A DNA stretch of 33,931 nt, from the NCBI GenBank assembly GCA_035648595.1, contig DASRLH010000441.1:1-33931 (forward strand). The letters run 5' to 3'. This DNA comes from RYN-428 sp035648595 (GTDB lineage: Bacteria > Planctomycetota > Phycisphaerae > Tepidisphaerales > Tepidisphaeraceae). The position numbers and the translations under genes are program-made. Below the pieces are notes generated by a model. That model worked only from the letters and a program-made list of their open reading frames with translations. It did not search any database and had not been told where the DNA came from. Below, piece after piece: positions 22,313 to 30,682 of the stretch; position 1 is the first letter of the stretch, and each line of letters opens with the position of its first letter.

Positions 22313-24796
22313 ATGTTCAAAGCTCGAATCGCTATTCTGGCAAGTCTGGTGGCGGGGATTTGCGCGTCGGCATTGCCGGCGTTTGGCAAGTCACACGCGG
22401 ATATGACCGACGCGGGCCCCGCCCGGCCCGCCGTGCCCGCCATTGAGTCGCTGCAACTTGAGCCCGCTTCGCTGACGCTTTCCAACATCCGCGACGGTCG
22501 GCAGGTGCTGGTGTGGGGCATTACCGCCGACGGGCGTAAATTCGATCTCACGGATGAAGCCTCCTTCACCGCCGATTCACCCAATTTGAAGATCGACAAG
22601 GATCATTTCATTTACCCGACCGCCGAGGGTGACGCGACCGCGACCATCCGGGCGCAGGGGAAGGAAGTGAAACTGCCGGTGAAGATTGCCGGCGCCTCCG
22701 ACCCGACAGTCCGCTTCGTGCGCGACATCGAGCCGGTCCTTTCCCAGGTTGGCTGCAACGCCGGCACCTGCCACGGGGCAGCCAAGGGAAAGAACGGATT
22801 CAAGCTTTCCCTTCGCGGCTATGATCCCGCATACGACTACGCGGCCCTCGTGGATGATCTCCAGGGCCGGCGGGTGAACCGCGTGGAGCCGGCCATGAGC
22901 CTGATGCTGCTCAAGCCGACCGGCGTCGTTCCGCACGAAGGCCGCACGCTGTTTCATCCCGGCTCGCGGCCTTATCAGCTTATCAGCCAATGGATCAAGG
23001 AAGGCGCGCCCTTCGAGCCCGATCCATCCAATGCCCGGCCCAATCGTCTTGAGGTGATTCCCGCGGATGTGCAGCTTGATCTGCCGGGTCGCACGCAGGA
23101 TCTGATCGTGATCGCCCATTATCCCGATGGCGCGACGCGCGATGTCACGCGCGAGACGATCATGTCCAGCAACAGCATTGAGGTCGCCAAGGTGGCCGGC
23201 ACCCGTGTCACCGGCTTGCGGCGCGGCGAGGCCGCCGTGCTGGTGCGATATGAGGGCAACTACGGCGCGGTCAACATCTCGATCATGGGCGATCGCACCG
23301 GATATGCCTTTTCGCCCATGCCCGAATACAGCTATATCGACAAGCATGTGAACGCCAAGCTCGAGAAGATGAAGATCAATCCATCCGATCTTTGCTCGGA
23401 TGATGAATATCTTCGCCGGGTTTATCTCGATCTGACCGGCATCGTCCCCACCGCCGAGAAGGCGCGAGCGTTCAACGAAGACCCCACCCCCAGCCAGGAG
23501 AAACGCGAGAAGCTGGTGGAAGAGTTGATCGGCAGCCGCGATTACGTGGCCAACTGGTCCAATCGCTGGGCCGACTTGCTTCAGTGCAATTCCACCACGC
23601 TGGGAGAAAAAGGCGTCTGGCTTTTCCGCGAATGGATCCGCCAGGCCGTCGCCACCAACAAGCCCTACGATCAATTCGTGCATGAACTGATCACCGCGCA
23701 GGGCAGCGAGCGCACCAATCCCGCCGTCAACTACTACCGCACCCTCAGAAACACCGGCAAGATTACCGAGGACGTCAGCCAGACGTTCCTTGGCGTGCGC
23801 TTCAATTGCAATAAGTGCCACGATCACCCGTTCGAGCGATGGACGCAGGATCAGTATTATGAGTTTGGGGCGTTCTTCGCCCGCGTGGCGTTCCGCGGCA
23901 ACGCGGCGGCCAATCAGGAAATCGTCTACACCAATTACAACGGCGGCGACGTCGTTCATCCGCGCACCGGCAAGGTGATGCCGGCCCTTGTGCCCTATGG
24001 CACGGAGCCGGATATCGCCCATGCCCGCACCCGCCAGGATGCCTTTGCCGACTGGCTTGCCAGCAAGGACAACCCGCTCTTCGCCCGCTCATACGTCAAT
24101 CGTGTATGGAGCTACTTCTTTGGCCGTGGGATTATCGATCCGGTCGATGACATCCGCGCCTCCAACCCGGCAAGCAATCCCGAATTGCTCGATGCGCTGA
24201 CCAAGGACTTCATCGACAGCCATTTCGACGTGCAGCGCCTGATTCGCACGATCGTGCTGTCGCGCACGTACCAGCTTTCGGTGATTCCCAATCGCTGGAA
24301 CGTGGACGACAAGATCAACTACTCGCATGCGATCCCGCGCAGGCTTTCCGCCGAGCAATTGCGCGATGCGGTCTCCATCGCCACCGGCACTCGCGAAACC
24401 ACCCAGGGCCTGCCGGCCGGCATGCGCAGCGTCTACATGGCCGACGGCATCATAGATGATGACTTCCTCAAGCTCTTTGGCCGTCCGAAAAGAGAGAGCG
24501 CCTGCGAATGCGAACGTACCAGCAACGTAAGCCTGGCCCACGCCCTGAGCCTGGTGAACGGGCCGATCATCAATAACGCGGTGGACGCCGCCGACAGCAA
24601 TATCGTGAAACTGGTGAACAGTCAGCCCGGCAATGCCAAGGTGGTCACGGATATTTATTTCGCGGTGTTAAACCGCGCCCCGACCGAAACCGAGCTCAAG
24701 ACCATCGACCTGGGCGCCGGCCCCCAACGCCTTGAAAAGGCGCAGGACCTGGCCTGGGCGTTGTTCAACAGCCCGGCGTTTTTGTTCAACCGATAG
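22313..24796 (+). CDS. DUF1549/DUF1553 planctomycete cytochrome-like protein
   Basis: This exported protein of about 827 residues has a signal peptide (ILASLVAGICASALPAFG), an Ig-like/BIG2-type stretch (about 45-125), and a haem-like GCNAGTCHG motif with C148-x4-C153-H154. DUF1549 begins near residue 340 (YIDKHVNAKLEKMKINPSDL, YLDLTGIVPTAEKARAF) and contains a normal CNKCH (499-503) in CNKCHDHPFERWTQDQYY. DUF1553 follows (DWLASKDNPLFARSYVNRVW, SRTYQLS). Such proteins are abundant in planctomycetes, are predicted to be periplasmic and redox-linked, and usually neighbour DUF1501 genes; the reaction is unknown. The ATG at 22313 is favoured by the signal peptide and GGAAG upstream. An ATG at 22181 with a better ribosome binding site would add 44 residues before the signal, which is possible in this phylum. 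Confidence 0.9.
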   Translation: MFKARIAILASLVAGICASALPAFGKSHADMTDAGPARPAVPAIESLQLEPASLTLSNIRDGRQVLVWGITADGRKFDLTDEASFTADSPNLKIDKDHFIYPTAEGDATATIRAQGKEVKLPVKIAGASDPTVRFVRDIEPVLSQVGCNAGTCHGAAKGKNGFKLSLRGYDPAYDYAALVDDLQGRRVNRVEPAMSLMLLKPTGVVPHEGRTLFHPGSRPYQLISQWIKEGAPFEPDPSNARPNRLEVIPADVQLDLPGRTQDLIVIAHYPDGATRDVTRETIMSSNSIEVAKVAGTRVTGLRRGEAAVLVRYEGNYGAVNISIMGDRTGYAFSPMPEYSYIDKHVNAKLEKMKINPSDLCSDDEYLRRVYLDLTGIVPTAEKARAFNEDPTPSQEKREKLVEELIGSRDYVANWSNRWADLLQCNSTTLGEKGVWLFREWIRQAVATNKPYDQFVHELITAQGSERTNPAVNYYRTLRNTGKITEDVSQTFLGVRFNCNKCHDHPFERWTQDQYYEFGAFFARVAFRGNAAANQEIVYTNYNGGDVVHPRTGKVMPALVPYGTEPDIAHARTRQDAFADWLASKDNPLFARSYVNRVWSYFFGRGIIDPVDDIRASNPASNPELLDALTKDFIDSHFDVQRLIRTIVLSRTYQLSVIPNRWNVDDKINYSHAIPRRLSAEQLRDAVSIATGTRETTQGLPAGMRSVYMADGIIDDDFLKLFGRPKRESACECERTSNVSLAHALSLVNGPIINNAVDAADSNIVKLVNSQPGNAKVVTDIYFAVLNRAPTETELKTIDLGAGPQRLEKAQDLAWALFNSPAFLFNR

Positions 24797-24834
24797 GAAG
24801 TTGCGGCCGACGTGTTCGCACGGACTGCCCAGCC

Positions 24835-24975
24835 GGAAATCCGAATTCCGAATGCCCGAAATCCGAATGTTCGGCTCGTACCTGTAATGTTTGAGAGCTT
24901 TCGGACTGGGCATCTTTTTCGGATTTCGGGGATTCGGATTTCGGAATTCGCAGGATTCGGATTTCGGAATTGGGA
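24835..24975. repeat. Family D inverted repeat, copy D4
   Basis: The left arm (about 24836-24872) is built from AAATCCGAA units. The right arm (about 24917-24970) is built from inverted TTCGGATTTCG units, repeated three times. It lies between the DUF1549/1553 and DUF1501 genes and ends about 30 bases before the DUF1501 start. Confidence 0.75.
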
Positions 24976-25007
24976 TTTGACACCGGAAATTACAAGGAGT
25001 CTCACTC

Positions 25008-26450
25008 ATGCTTTCAATCCCCGGCCGACCTGGCGCGACGTGTGATGGAATGAGCCGCCGCGAACTGCTTCGCGTGGGCGGGGCCGGCCTCCTGGGCCTG
25101 AGCCTCTCGCAGGTGCTCGCCCTGGAAGCGCGCGGCGCAAACGTCGGCGCCAAGAAGAAGGACGGCTTTGGCTCGGCGAAAAACTTTATCTTCGTCTTCC
25201 TGCAGGGCGGCCCCAGCCATCTGGACATCTGGGATCCCAAGCCCGATGCCCCCGATAACATTCGCGGCGAGTTCAAGACCATCCCCAGCAAAATCACCGG
25301 CGTCCCCCTCACCGAGGTCATGCCGAACCTCGCCAAGGTGCTCGACCGCACAACGCTGATTCGCAGCGTCAGTTACACGCCGGCCGGCTTGTTCAATCAC
25401 ACCGCCGCCATCTATCAGATGATGACCGGGTATACGCCGGATAAGGTTTCTCCTTCGGGCCAGCTTGAGCCGCCCAATCGCTCGGATTATCCGCACATGG
25501 GCTGCCAGATCGCGCGGATCATGCCGCCCAAGGACCCCATGCTGCCGTTCGTGATGCTCCCGCGCCCGTTGCAGGAATCGGGCGTGATCGGCAAGGGAGG
25601 GACGGCGGGTTTCCTGGGTGCCGCCTACGACCCCTACTACATGTTCCAGGACCCCAACGTGAAGGTCAGCACGGTGGACTTGTCGCTTCGCTCGGAAGTG
25701 AACCAGGCCCGTATGGAACGCCGGGCCAGCATGCTCCATAGCGTGGACGCGGCCATGCCCGAAATCGACAAAGCCGTCTCCGAATACGCGCTCGATACCT
25801 ACGACCGCAAGGCGCTGGAATTGATCCTTTCAGGCCGCGCCCGGCAGGCGTTTAATCTGGACGAAGAGAAAAAGGAACTGCGCGACAAATATGGCCGTCA
25901 CACCTTCGGCCAGTCGCTGCTCATGGCCCGGCGTCTAATCGAAGCCGGCTCGCGCGTGGTGCAGGTGAACTGGCCCGCCGTCGCCAACGGAAATCCGACC
26001 ATTGATGCTTGGGACACGCATGCCGACAACTTCGGCCCGCTGAAGAATCTGCATTGCCCCAAGCTCGACAGCGGCCTGCCGACGCTCATCGAAGACTTGG
26101 ATCAGCGCGGCATGCTCAAGGACACGATCGTTCTGGCGATCGGCGAATTTGGCCGCAGCCCCAAGCTGGGCGTATCGACCAGCGGCAACACCAACAGCGC
26201 CAAGGGCCGCGACCACTGGCCGTATTGCTACACGGGCCTCATGGCCGGCGGAGGGATCGGCCGGGGCGCGGTGTACGGCAAGAGCGACAAAACCGCCTCC
26301 AGCCCCGCCGACAACCCCGTCCATCCCATCGAGCTTCTGGCCACCGTCTATCACGCCATGGGCATCGACCCGGGCACCATGGTCAACAACGCCCTGGGCC
26401 AGCCCAGGGAATTGGTGCAGGCCAAGCCGGTGTTGGGGTTGTTTGGATGA
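25008..26450 (+). CDS. DUF1501 protein with Tat signal
   Basis: This is a 480-residue member of the DUF1501 family, related in fold to the alkaline phosphatase/sulfatase group. A twin-arginine signal is visible (SRRELLRVGGAGLLGLSLSQ), which implies export of a folded protein. Family features are FVFLQGGPSHLDIWDPKPDA, NHTAAIYQMMTGYTP, DAWDTHADNFG, LAIGEFGRSPKLG and RDHWPYCYTGLMAGGGIGRG. The last two resemble the metal-binding His/Asp positions of that superfamily. Biochemical activity is not established. AAGGAG lies 11 bases before the ATG. It follows a DUF1549/DUF1553 gene, the standard planctomycete pairing, and the two products probably act together. Confidence 0.93.
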   Translation: MLSIPGRPGATCDGMSRRELLRVGGAGLLGLSLSQVLALEARGANVGAKKKDGFGSAKNFIFVFLQGGPSHLDIWDPKPDAPDNIRGEFKTIPSKITGVPLTEVMPNLAKVLDRTTLIRSVSYTPAGLFNHTAAIYQMMTGYTPDKVSPSGQLEPPNRSDYPHMGCQIARIMPPKDPMLPFVMLPRPLQESGVIGKGGTAGFLGAAYDPYYMFQDPNVKVSTVDLSLRSEVNQARMERRASMLHSVDAAMPEIDKAVSEYALDTYDRKALELILSGRARQAFNLDEEKKELRDKYGRHTFGQSLLMARRLIEAGSRVVQVNWPAVANGNPTIDAWDTHADNFGPLKNLHCPKLDSGLPTLIEDLDQRGMLKDTIVLAIGEFGRSPKLGVSTSGNTNSAKGRDHWPYCYTGLMAGGGIGRGAVYGKSDKTASSPADNPVHPIELLATVYHAMGIDPGTMVNNALGQPRELVQAKPVLGLFG

Positions 26451-26463
26451 TTCGGTGATCTGT

Positions 26464-26808
26464 CGTGGCACGGGCGGCCCGCCCGTGGCTTGCAGTATTC
26501 TGCAAGCGTCGGACGTACTCGGGCCGACACAGCAAGAGCGAAGCGTTCCGACTCGGTTCGTGTCAGGCATACGAGAACATCATCGGCGGATTACCGCCGA
26601 ACCGTGCGGCGTACCGCACGTCATGGGCAAGCTGCCCATGCCATGACGTGGCGCGGGCGGCTCGCCCGTGGGCTTGCCGTACTCGGCCGACCCCGCAAGA
26701 GCGCAGCGTTCTGACTTGGTTCGTGTCAGCCACGCGAGTGCATCATCGGCGGATTACCGCCGATCCGTGCGGCGTACCGCACGTCATGGGCAAGCTGCCC
26801 ATGCCACG
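26464..26808. repeat. Tandem pair of multi-hairpin elements related to family A
   Basis: Two direct copies (26464-26646 and 26647-26808) each form a chain of hairpins. Copy 1 holds CACGGGCG-GCC-CGCCCGTG (26469-26487), CTTGCAG-TATT-CTGCAAG (26489-26506), TCGGCGG-ATTA-CCGCCGA (26583-26600), GTGCGG-CGTA-CCGCAC (26604-26619) and CATGGGCA-AGC-TGCCCATG (26622-26640). Copy 2 lacks about 20 bases, including the second hairpin. The first hairpin resembles family A arms. It fills the gap between the DUF1501 and PPC genes; no coding sequence is supported there. Confidence 0.8.
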
Positions 26809-26851
26809 AATGGAACCGCCGGCCTGTGGCGCGCACAAATAGCAATTCAAT

Positions 26852-29800
26852 ATGATTACGCCCCCCCTCTTCCGTCTCGCGCTATTGCTCGCCGCGCTCC
26901 TTGGCGCGGCGTTCCCGCGCCTCGCCCGCGCCCAATCCGCGGTTCCCATGGTCAGCGGCGCCCCCCTGCTATTCCTTCAGCGCGGCCAAACCATCGAGAT
27001 CACCCTCTCCGGCCAGCACCTGGCGAACGTCGGCTCCATCGCCATGCCCCATCCGCGCGGCCTGGACATCGGCATCGTCCCGCCGGCCAAGGATGCCAAG
27101 CCCAATGATGGGCAGATTCGCGTGAAGCTTGCCGCGGATGCCGAGGCGGCGTTGGGCGAGCGCGAAGTCCGGCTGGTCAGCGCGCTGGGCGTTTCCGCGC
27201 CGCTGCATGTGATCGTCGGGCAATACCCGGCCATTGAGGAAAAAGAGCCGAACAACACGATCGAGCAGCCGCAGGATGTCGCGCTGCCGGCCACGCTGAT
27301 GGGCCGGATCGACCCACCCGGCGATGCCGATTGCTTCCGATTCACCGCGATCAAGGGTCAGAAGCTGGTTTTTGACCTTCACGCCATGCGCGCCGGCTCG
27401 CAGCTCGATCCGGTGCTCAGCGTGCATGATGAAGCCGGGCGCGAACTGACCACGCATTCGGACCATCACGGCGGCGATCCCACGGTTCTCTTCGAGGTGC
27501 CCGCCGATGGCAAATACGTGCTGCTCGCCCGCGATCTGCAATATCGCGGGGGCGCGGATTTCACCTATCGCATTGATGCCGGGCCGATTCCGTACGTGCA
27601 GGCCGTCCTTCCCATGACGGCGCAGCCCGGTAAGCTCGATGAAGTGCGGGCGGTGGGCGTCAATCTCGGCGACGCGCGGAGTATTCCGCTTGATCTGACG
27701 TATGCCGACCGAGGCGAAATTGACGTGCGCGCCCGGACTTCGGCGGGCATGTCCAATCCGATGAAAGTCGAGCTGTCCGACCTGCCGGCGTACGTGGACG
27801 AGAAACCCGCGCACGCCAGCAAGGACGCCAACGCCGTTACGATGCCGATTGACATCAGCGGCCATGTGGACAAGGGCGGCGATGAAAACTTCTTCAAGTT
27901 CCACGTCGCCGGCAAGCAAGTGATCACGCTCGAAGCGATCACCAAGCGCATGGGCTCTCCCATGGATCCGATCATCACCCTGCGCAACGGCGAGGGCGCG
28001 GCGATGCAGACGATGGACAACTCGGCAGCCCCCGAGGCGATCATCACGCGCGAACTCGATGCCGGGGATTATCAGGTTTCGATCCGCGATTTGTTTTTCA
28101 ACGGCGGCCCGACATACGCCTACCGCCTGCAAATCCGGCCCGGCGTTTCCGCGGCGCGGCAGCAGGGCTTTTCGGCGCGCTTTCTCCCCGATGCCGCCCG
28201 CATCAGCCGAGGCGGCAACTCGGTGCTTTTCGTGGACGTGCAACGCGCCGGCGATTTCAAGGGCGATGTCACGGTCACGCTCGACGGCCTGCCGCCGGGT
28301 GTTGCCTGCCCGCCGTTGGTGATGAACCAGAAACTGCCGGGCGCCAGTGGCATGCTGGTGCTTTCCGCCGCCGGGGACGCGGCAATCGGCAGCTTCCCGA
28401 TCAAGCTGCGCGTTTCGGGCTTCGTTGGTAATCAGTTGGTCCTACGCGACGCCACGCCGGTCCTGAACGGCAAGACCATCGAGCAGGCATATCTGACCGT
28501 GCTGGATGCTGCTCCATTCACCATAGAGGCTCTGGCCGATCTTCCCGCGGCTCGGCTCGCGCAGCTCAACTCCGAGGCCGACACGTTGGCCGCCAAACTG
28601 GCGGCGCAAACGCCGCAAATGCTGGCCGAGCAGGCGAAGTGGGAAGCGAAAGTGGCCGATCCGGTGCAGTGGGAGACGATCGACGATCCGCAAATCACCG
28701 CCGCCGCCGGCACCACCTTCACCACGCTTCCCGATGGCTCGATCCTCGCCGGCAATCCCAGCCCCGAGCGCGACACCTACACGCTGGTTGCTTCCAGCGA
28801 CGTGCCCGGCATCACCGCCTTCCGCATCGAGGCCCTCCCTGATCCATCCCTGCCCAACAAAGGCCCGGGCCGCAATGTGTCTGGCAATTTCGTGCTCTCG
28901 CATTTCACCGTGACCGTCGCCCCGCAGGATGATCCGGCAAAGAAAACGCCGGTCATGCTCCGCGACCCGCGCGCCGACTTCGAGCAGGATGGATATCCAG
29001 TGATCGATTCCATCGAGCCCAAGCCGGGCCGCGGCTGGGCCATGTACCCGCGCGGCGGAAATCCCAACCAGGCCCTCTTCTTCACGACCACCCCGCCGGG
29101 CGATCACAACGGCGCGATCTTCACGTTCAGTCTCGATCAGCAGTTCGGCCAGCAACACACCCTCGGCCGATTCCGAATTTCCTTCACGACCGATTCGCAA
29201 GCCGGATTGAAGTCGGCGGTATCCAGCGAAATCGCGAAGCTCCTGACGATTCCCGCCGACAAGCGATCCCCGGAGCAGAAGGCGCAGATCACCGCGTTCT
29301 ACCGCACGATCGACCCGCAGATGGCCGCCGATACGCAGCGACTGAAAGTGTTGCGCGATGCGATCGGCCTGTTTATCGAGCAGGACCGATTGCAGGCGAT
29401 GCTTAAGACGCAGACTCCGGAACTCGACGCCCAGCGCGACCGGTGGGAGAAAAGGATTCTGGCCGGCGCGGCGTGGCTGCCGGTGGATTTCACCAGCCTC
29501 AAATCGCAAAACGGCGCATCCCTGCAAAAACAGCCCGATGGCTCGATCTTCGTCTCCGGCAACAATGCCAACACCGAAACCTACACCCTCGACGGCGCCA
29601 CGTCCGCCACGAAGATCACCGCGATCCGAATCGAGGCCCTGCCCGATCCGCGCCTGCCGGGCAATGGTCCAGGCCGCGCGCCCAACGGCAATTTCGTGCT
29701 GACGAGGCTGATGCTTTTCGCTTCCCCCAAAGGCGCCCCTGAGATGAATCCGCCGGTCGATTTCAAATCGGCAACCGCAACTTTCGAGCAGCAGGGTTAT

Positions 29801-30508
29801 GCGGCAACGGGCGCGCTGGATGACAAAAACGAAACCGGCTGGGCGATCGCCCCCAATTTCGGCAAGCCGGCGGCGGCGACTTTCCTAACCGCCAACCCTG
29901 TGCGCGGCGACGCATCGGGCACCACCCTTTCACTGGTGCTTGAGCATCAATTTCCGACGCCGCAACATTCATTGGGAAGGTTTGGCGTGTGGGTAACGGG
30001 CAACAGCGACCCCGACGCCGCCGAGATGTTGCCGCCGGATATTCTGGCCGCGCTCATGCAACCGACGGACAAGCGCGCCCCCCGGCGGAAGGAGAAACTC
30101 AACGTCTACTTCCGCTCCATCGCCCCCGCGCTCGAGCCCATCCGCCGGCAGCTGGCCGAGGTGCAATCGCAGACGCGCGGCAAGCTCACGATTCTTCGCG
30201 GCCGCGAGTTTTCCGTCCCGTTCATGGTGAACCGCCCGTCCTTCGCCGGCGAAGTAAAGGTATCGCTCGACGGCTACATCGCCGGCCGCGAGCCGGGAAC
30301 GTCGGCGCCCAAGCCGATCACGAGTGCGCTAAAATTTGATTCGGTAGCGCTGACGCCCGCCAAACCGGCGGGGGATCTCAAGGTGAAGGTTGAACCCACC
30401 TCCGGCTTTGGCACGCGATACTGCGTGTTGCGCGCCGAAGCGAAAGTGGGTGAGGATACGCGCGTGGAATACAGCGCGCCATTCGCGCTGACGGTGTTGG
30501 AGAAATAG
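26852..30508 (+). CDS. Large exported PPC-domain protein with a duplicated C-terminal module
   Basis: This 1218-residue protein has a signal peptide (FRLALLLAALLGAAFPRLARA) and then bacterial pre-peptidase C-terminal (PPC)-like domains, clearest at about 130-250 (EEKEPNNTIEQPQDVALPAT, GDADCFRFTAIKGQKLVFDL) and again at about 320-430 (DISGHVDKGGDENFFKFHVA). From about residue 590 an unusual module occurs twice (about 590-826 and 856-1096). Each copy has a W-containing start, a PDGSI strand, an AFRIEALPDPSLP or AIRIEALPDPRLP segment, GPGR...NGNFVL, a GWA stretch, HTLGRFR or HSLGRFG, and an ending with PADKRSPEQK or PTDKRAPRRK. I know similar modules from DUF1549/1553-type proteins. No catalytic motif is seen. 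No ribosome binding site is evident. Confidence 0.85.
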   Translation: MITPPLFRLALLLAALLGAAFPRLARAQSAVPMVSGAPLLFLQRGQTIEITLSGQHLANVGSIAMPHPRGLDIGIVPPAKDAKPNDGQIRVKLAADAEAALGEREVRLVSALGVSAPLHVIVGQYPAIEEKEPNNTIEQPQDVALPATLMGRIDPPGDADCFRFTAIKGQKLVFDLHAMRAGSQLDPVLSVHDEAGRELTTHSDHHGGDPTVLFEVPADGKYVLLARDLQYRGGADFTYRIDAGPIPYVQAVLPMTAQPGKLDEVRAVGVNLGDARSIPLDLTYADRGEIDVRARTSAGMSNPMKVELSDLPAYVDEKPAHASKDANAVTMPIDISGHVDKGGDENFFKFHVAGKQVITLEAITKRMGSPMDPIITLRNGEGAAMQTMDNSAAPEAIITRELDAGDYQVSIRDLFFNGGPTYAYRLQIRPGVSAARQQGFSARFLPDAARISRGGNSVLFVDVQRAGDFKGDVTVTLDGLPPGVACPPLVMNQKLPGASGMLVLSAAGDAAIGSFPIKLRVSGFVGNQLVLRDATPVLNGKTIEQAYLTVLDAAPFTIEALADLPAARLAQLNSEADTLAAKLAAQTPQMLAEQAKWEAKVADPVQWETIDDPQITAAAGTTFTTLPDGSILAGNPSPERDTYTLVASSDVPGITAFRIEALPDPSLPNKGPGRNVSGNFVLSHFTVTVAPQDDPAKKTPVMLRDPRADFEQDGYPVIDSIEPKPGRGWAMYPRGGNPNQALFFTTTPPGDHNGAIFTFSLDQQFGQQHTLGRFRISFTTDSQAGLKSAVSSEIAKLLTIPADKRSPEQKAQITAFYRTIDPQMAADTQRLKVLRDAIGLFIEQDRLQAMLKTQTPELDAQRDRWEKRILAGAAWLPVDFTSLKSQNGASLQKQPDGSIFVSGNNANTETYTLDGATSATKITAIRIEALPDPRLPGNGPGRAPNGNFVLTRLMLFASPKGAPEMNPPVDFKSATATFEQQGYAATGALDDKNETGWAIAPNFGKPAAATFLTANPVRGDASGTTLSLVLEHQFPTPQHSLGRFGVWVTGNSDPDAAEMLPPDILAALMQPTDKRAPRRKEKLNVYFRSIAPALEPIRRQLAEVQSQTRGKLTILRGREFSVPFMVNRPSFAGEVKVSLDGYIAGREPGTSAPKPITSALKFDSVALTPAKPAGDLKVKVEPTSGFGTRYCVLRAEAKVGEDTRVEYSAPFALTVLEK

Positions 30509-30566
30509 AGCCGCCACTCCGTCTCGCGCACAGGAGCTGTCGTCAGCGCGGCGATGATTTTTTCAA

Positions 30567-30668
30567 TGTGACACGGGCGTCCCGCCCGTGCGGATGGCTT
30601 GTAAGTTCCAGAACCGAACGTGCTTCATCTACGGTCGCACCACGCACGGGCGGGACGCCCGTGTCACG
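30567..30668. repeat. Family A inverted-repeat element, copy A6 (TGACAC subtype)
   Basis: The arms are 30567-30591 and 30644-30668, TGTGACAC...GTGTCACG, with TCC and GGA hairpin loops. It ends 2 bases before the AAAGG ribosome binding site of the cytochrome-WD40 gene, so the right hairpin could affect its translation. Confidence 0.87.
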
Positions 30669-30682
30669 ATAAAGGCTTGTGT

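Noticed and set aside
22577..24022. A 481-codon minus-strand frame opposite the DUF1549/1553 gene
   Set aside because: It is the complement of conserved haem and DUF motifs and has no recognisable domain of its own.
26668..27108. A small open frame across the tandem hairpin elements
   Set aside because: It crosses repeat sequence and enters the PPC gene in another frame, with no motif.
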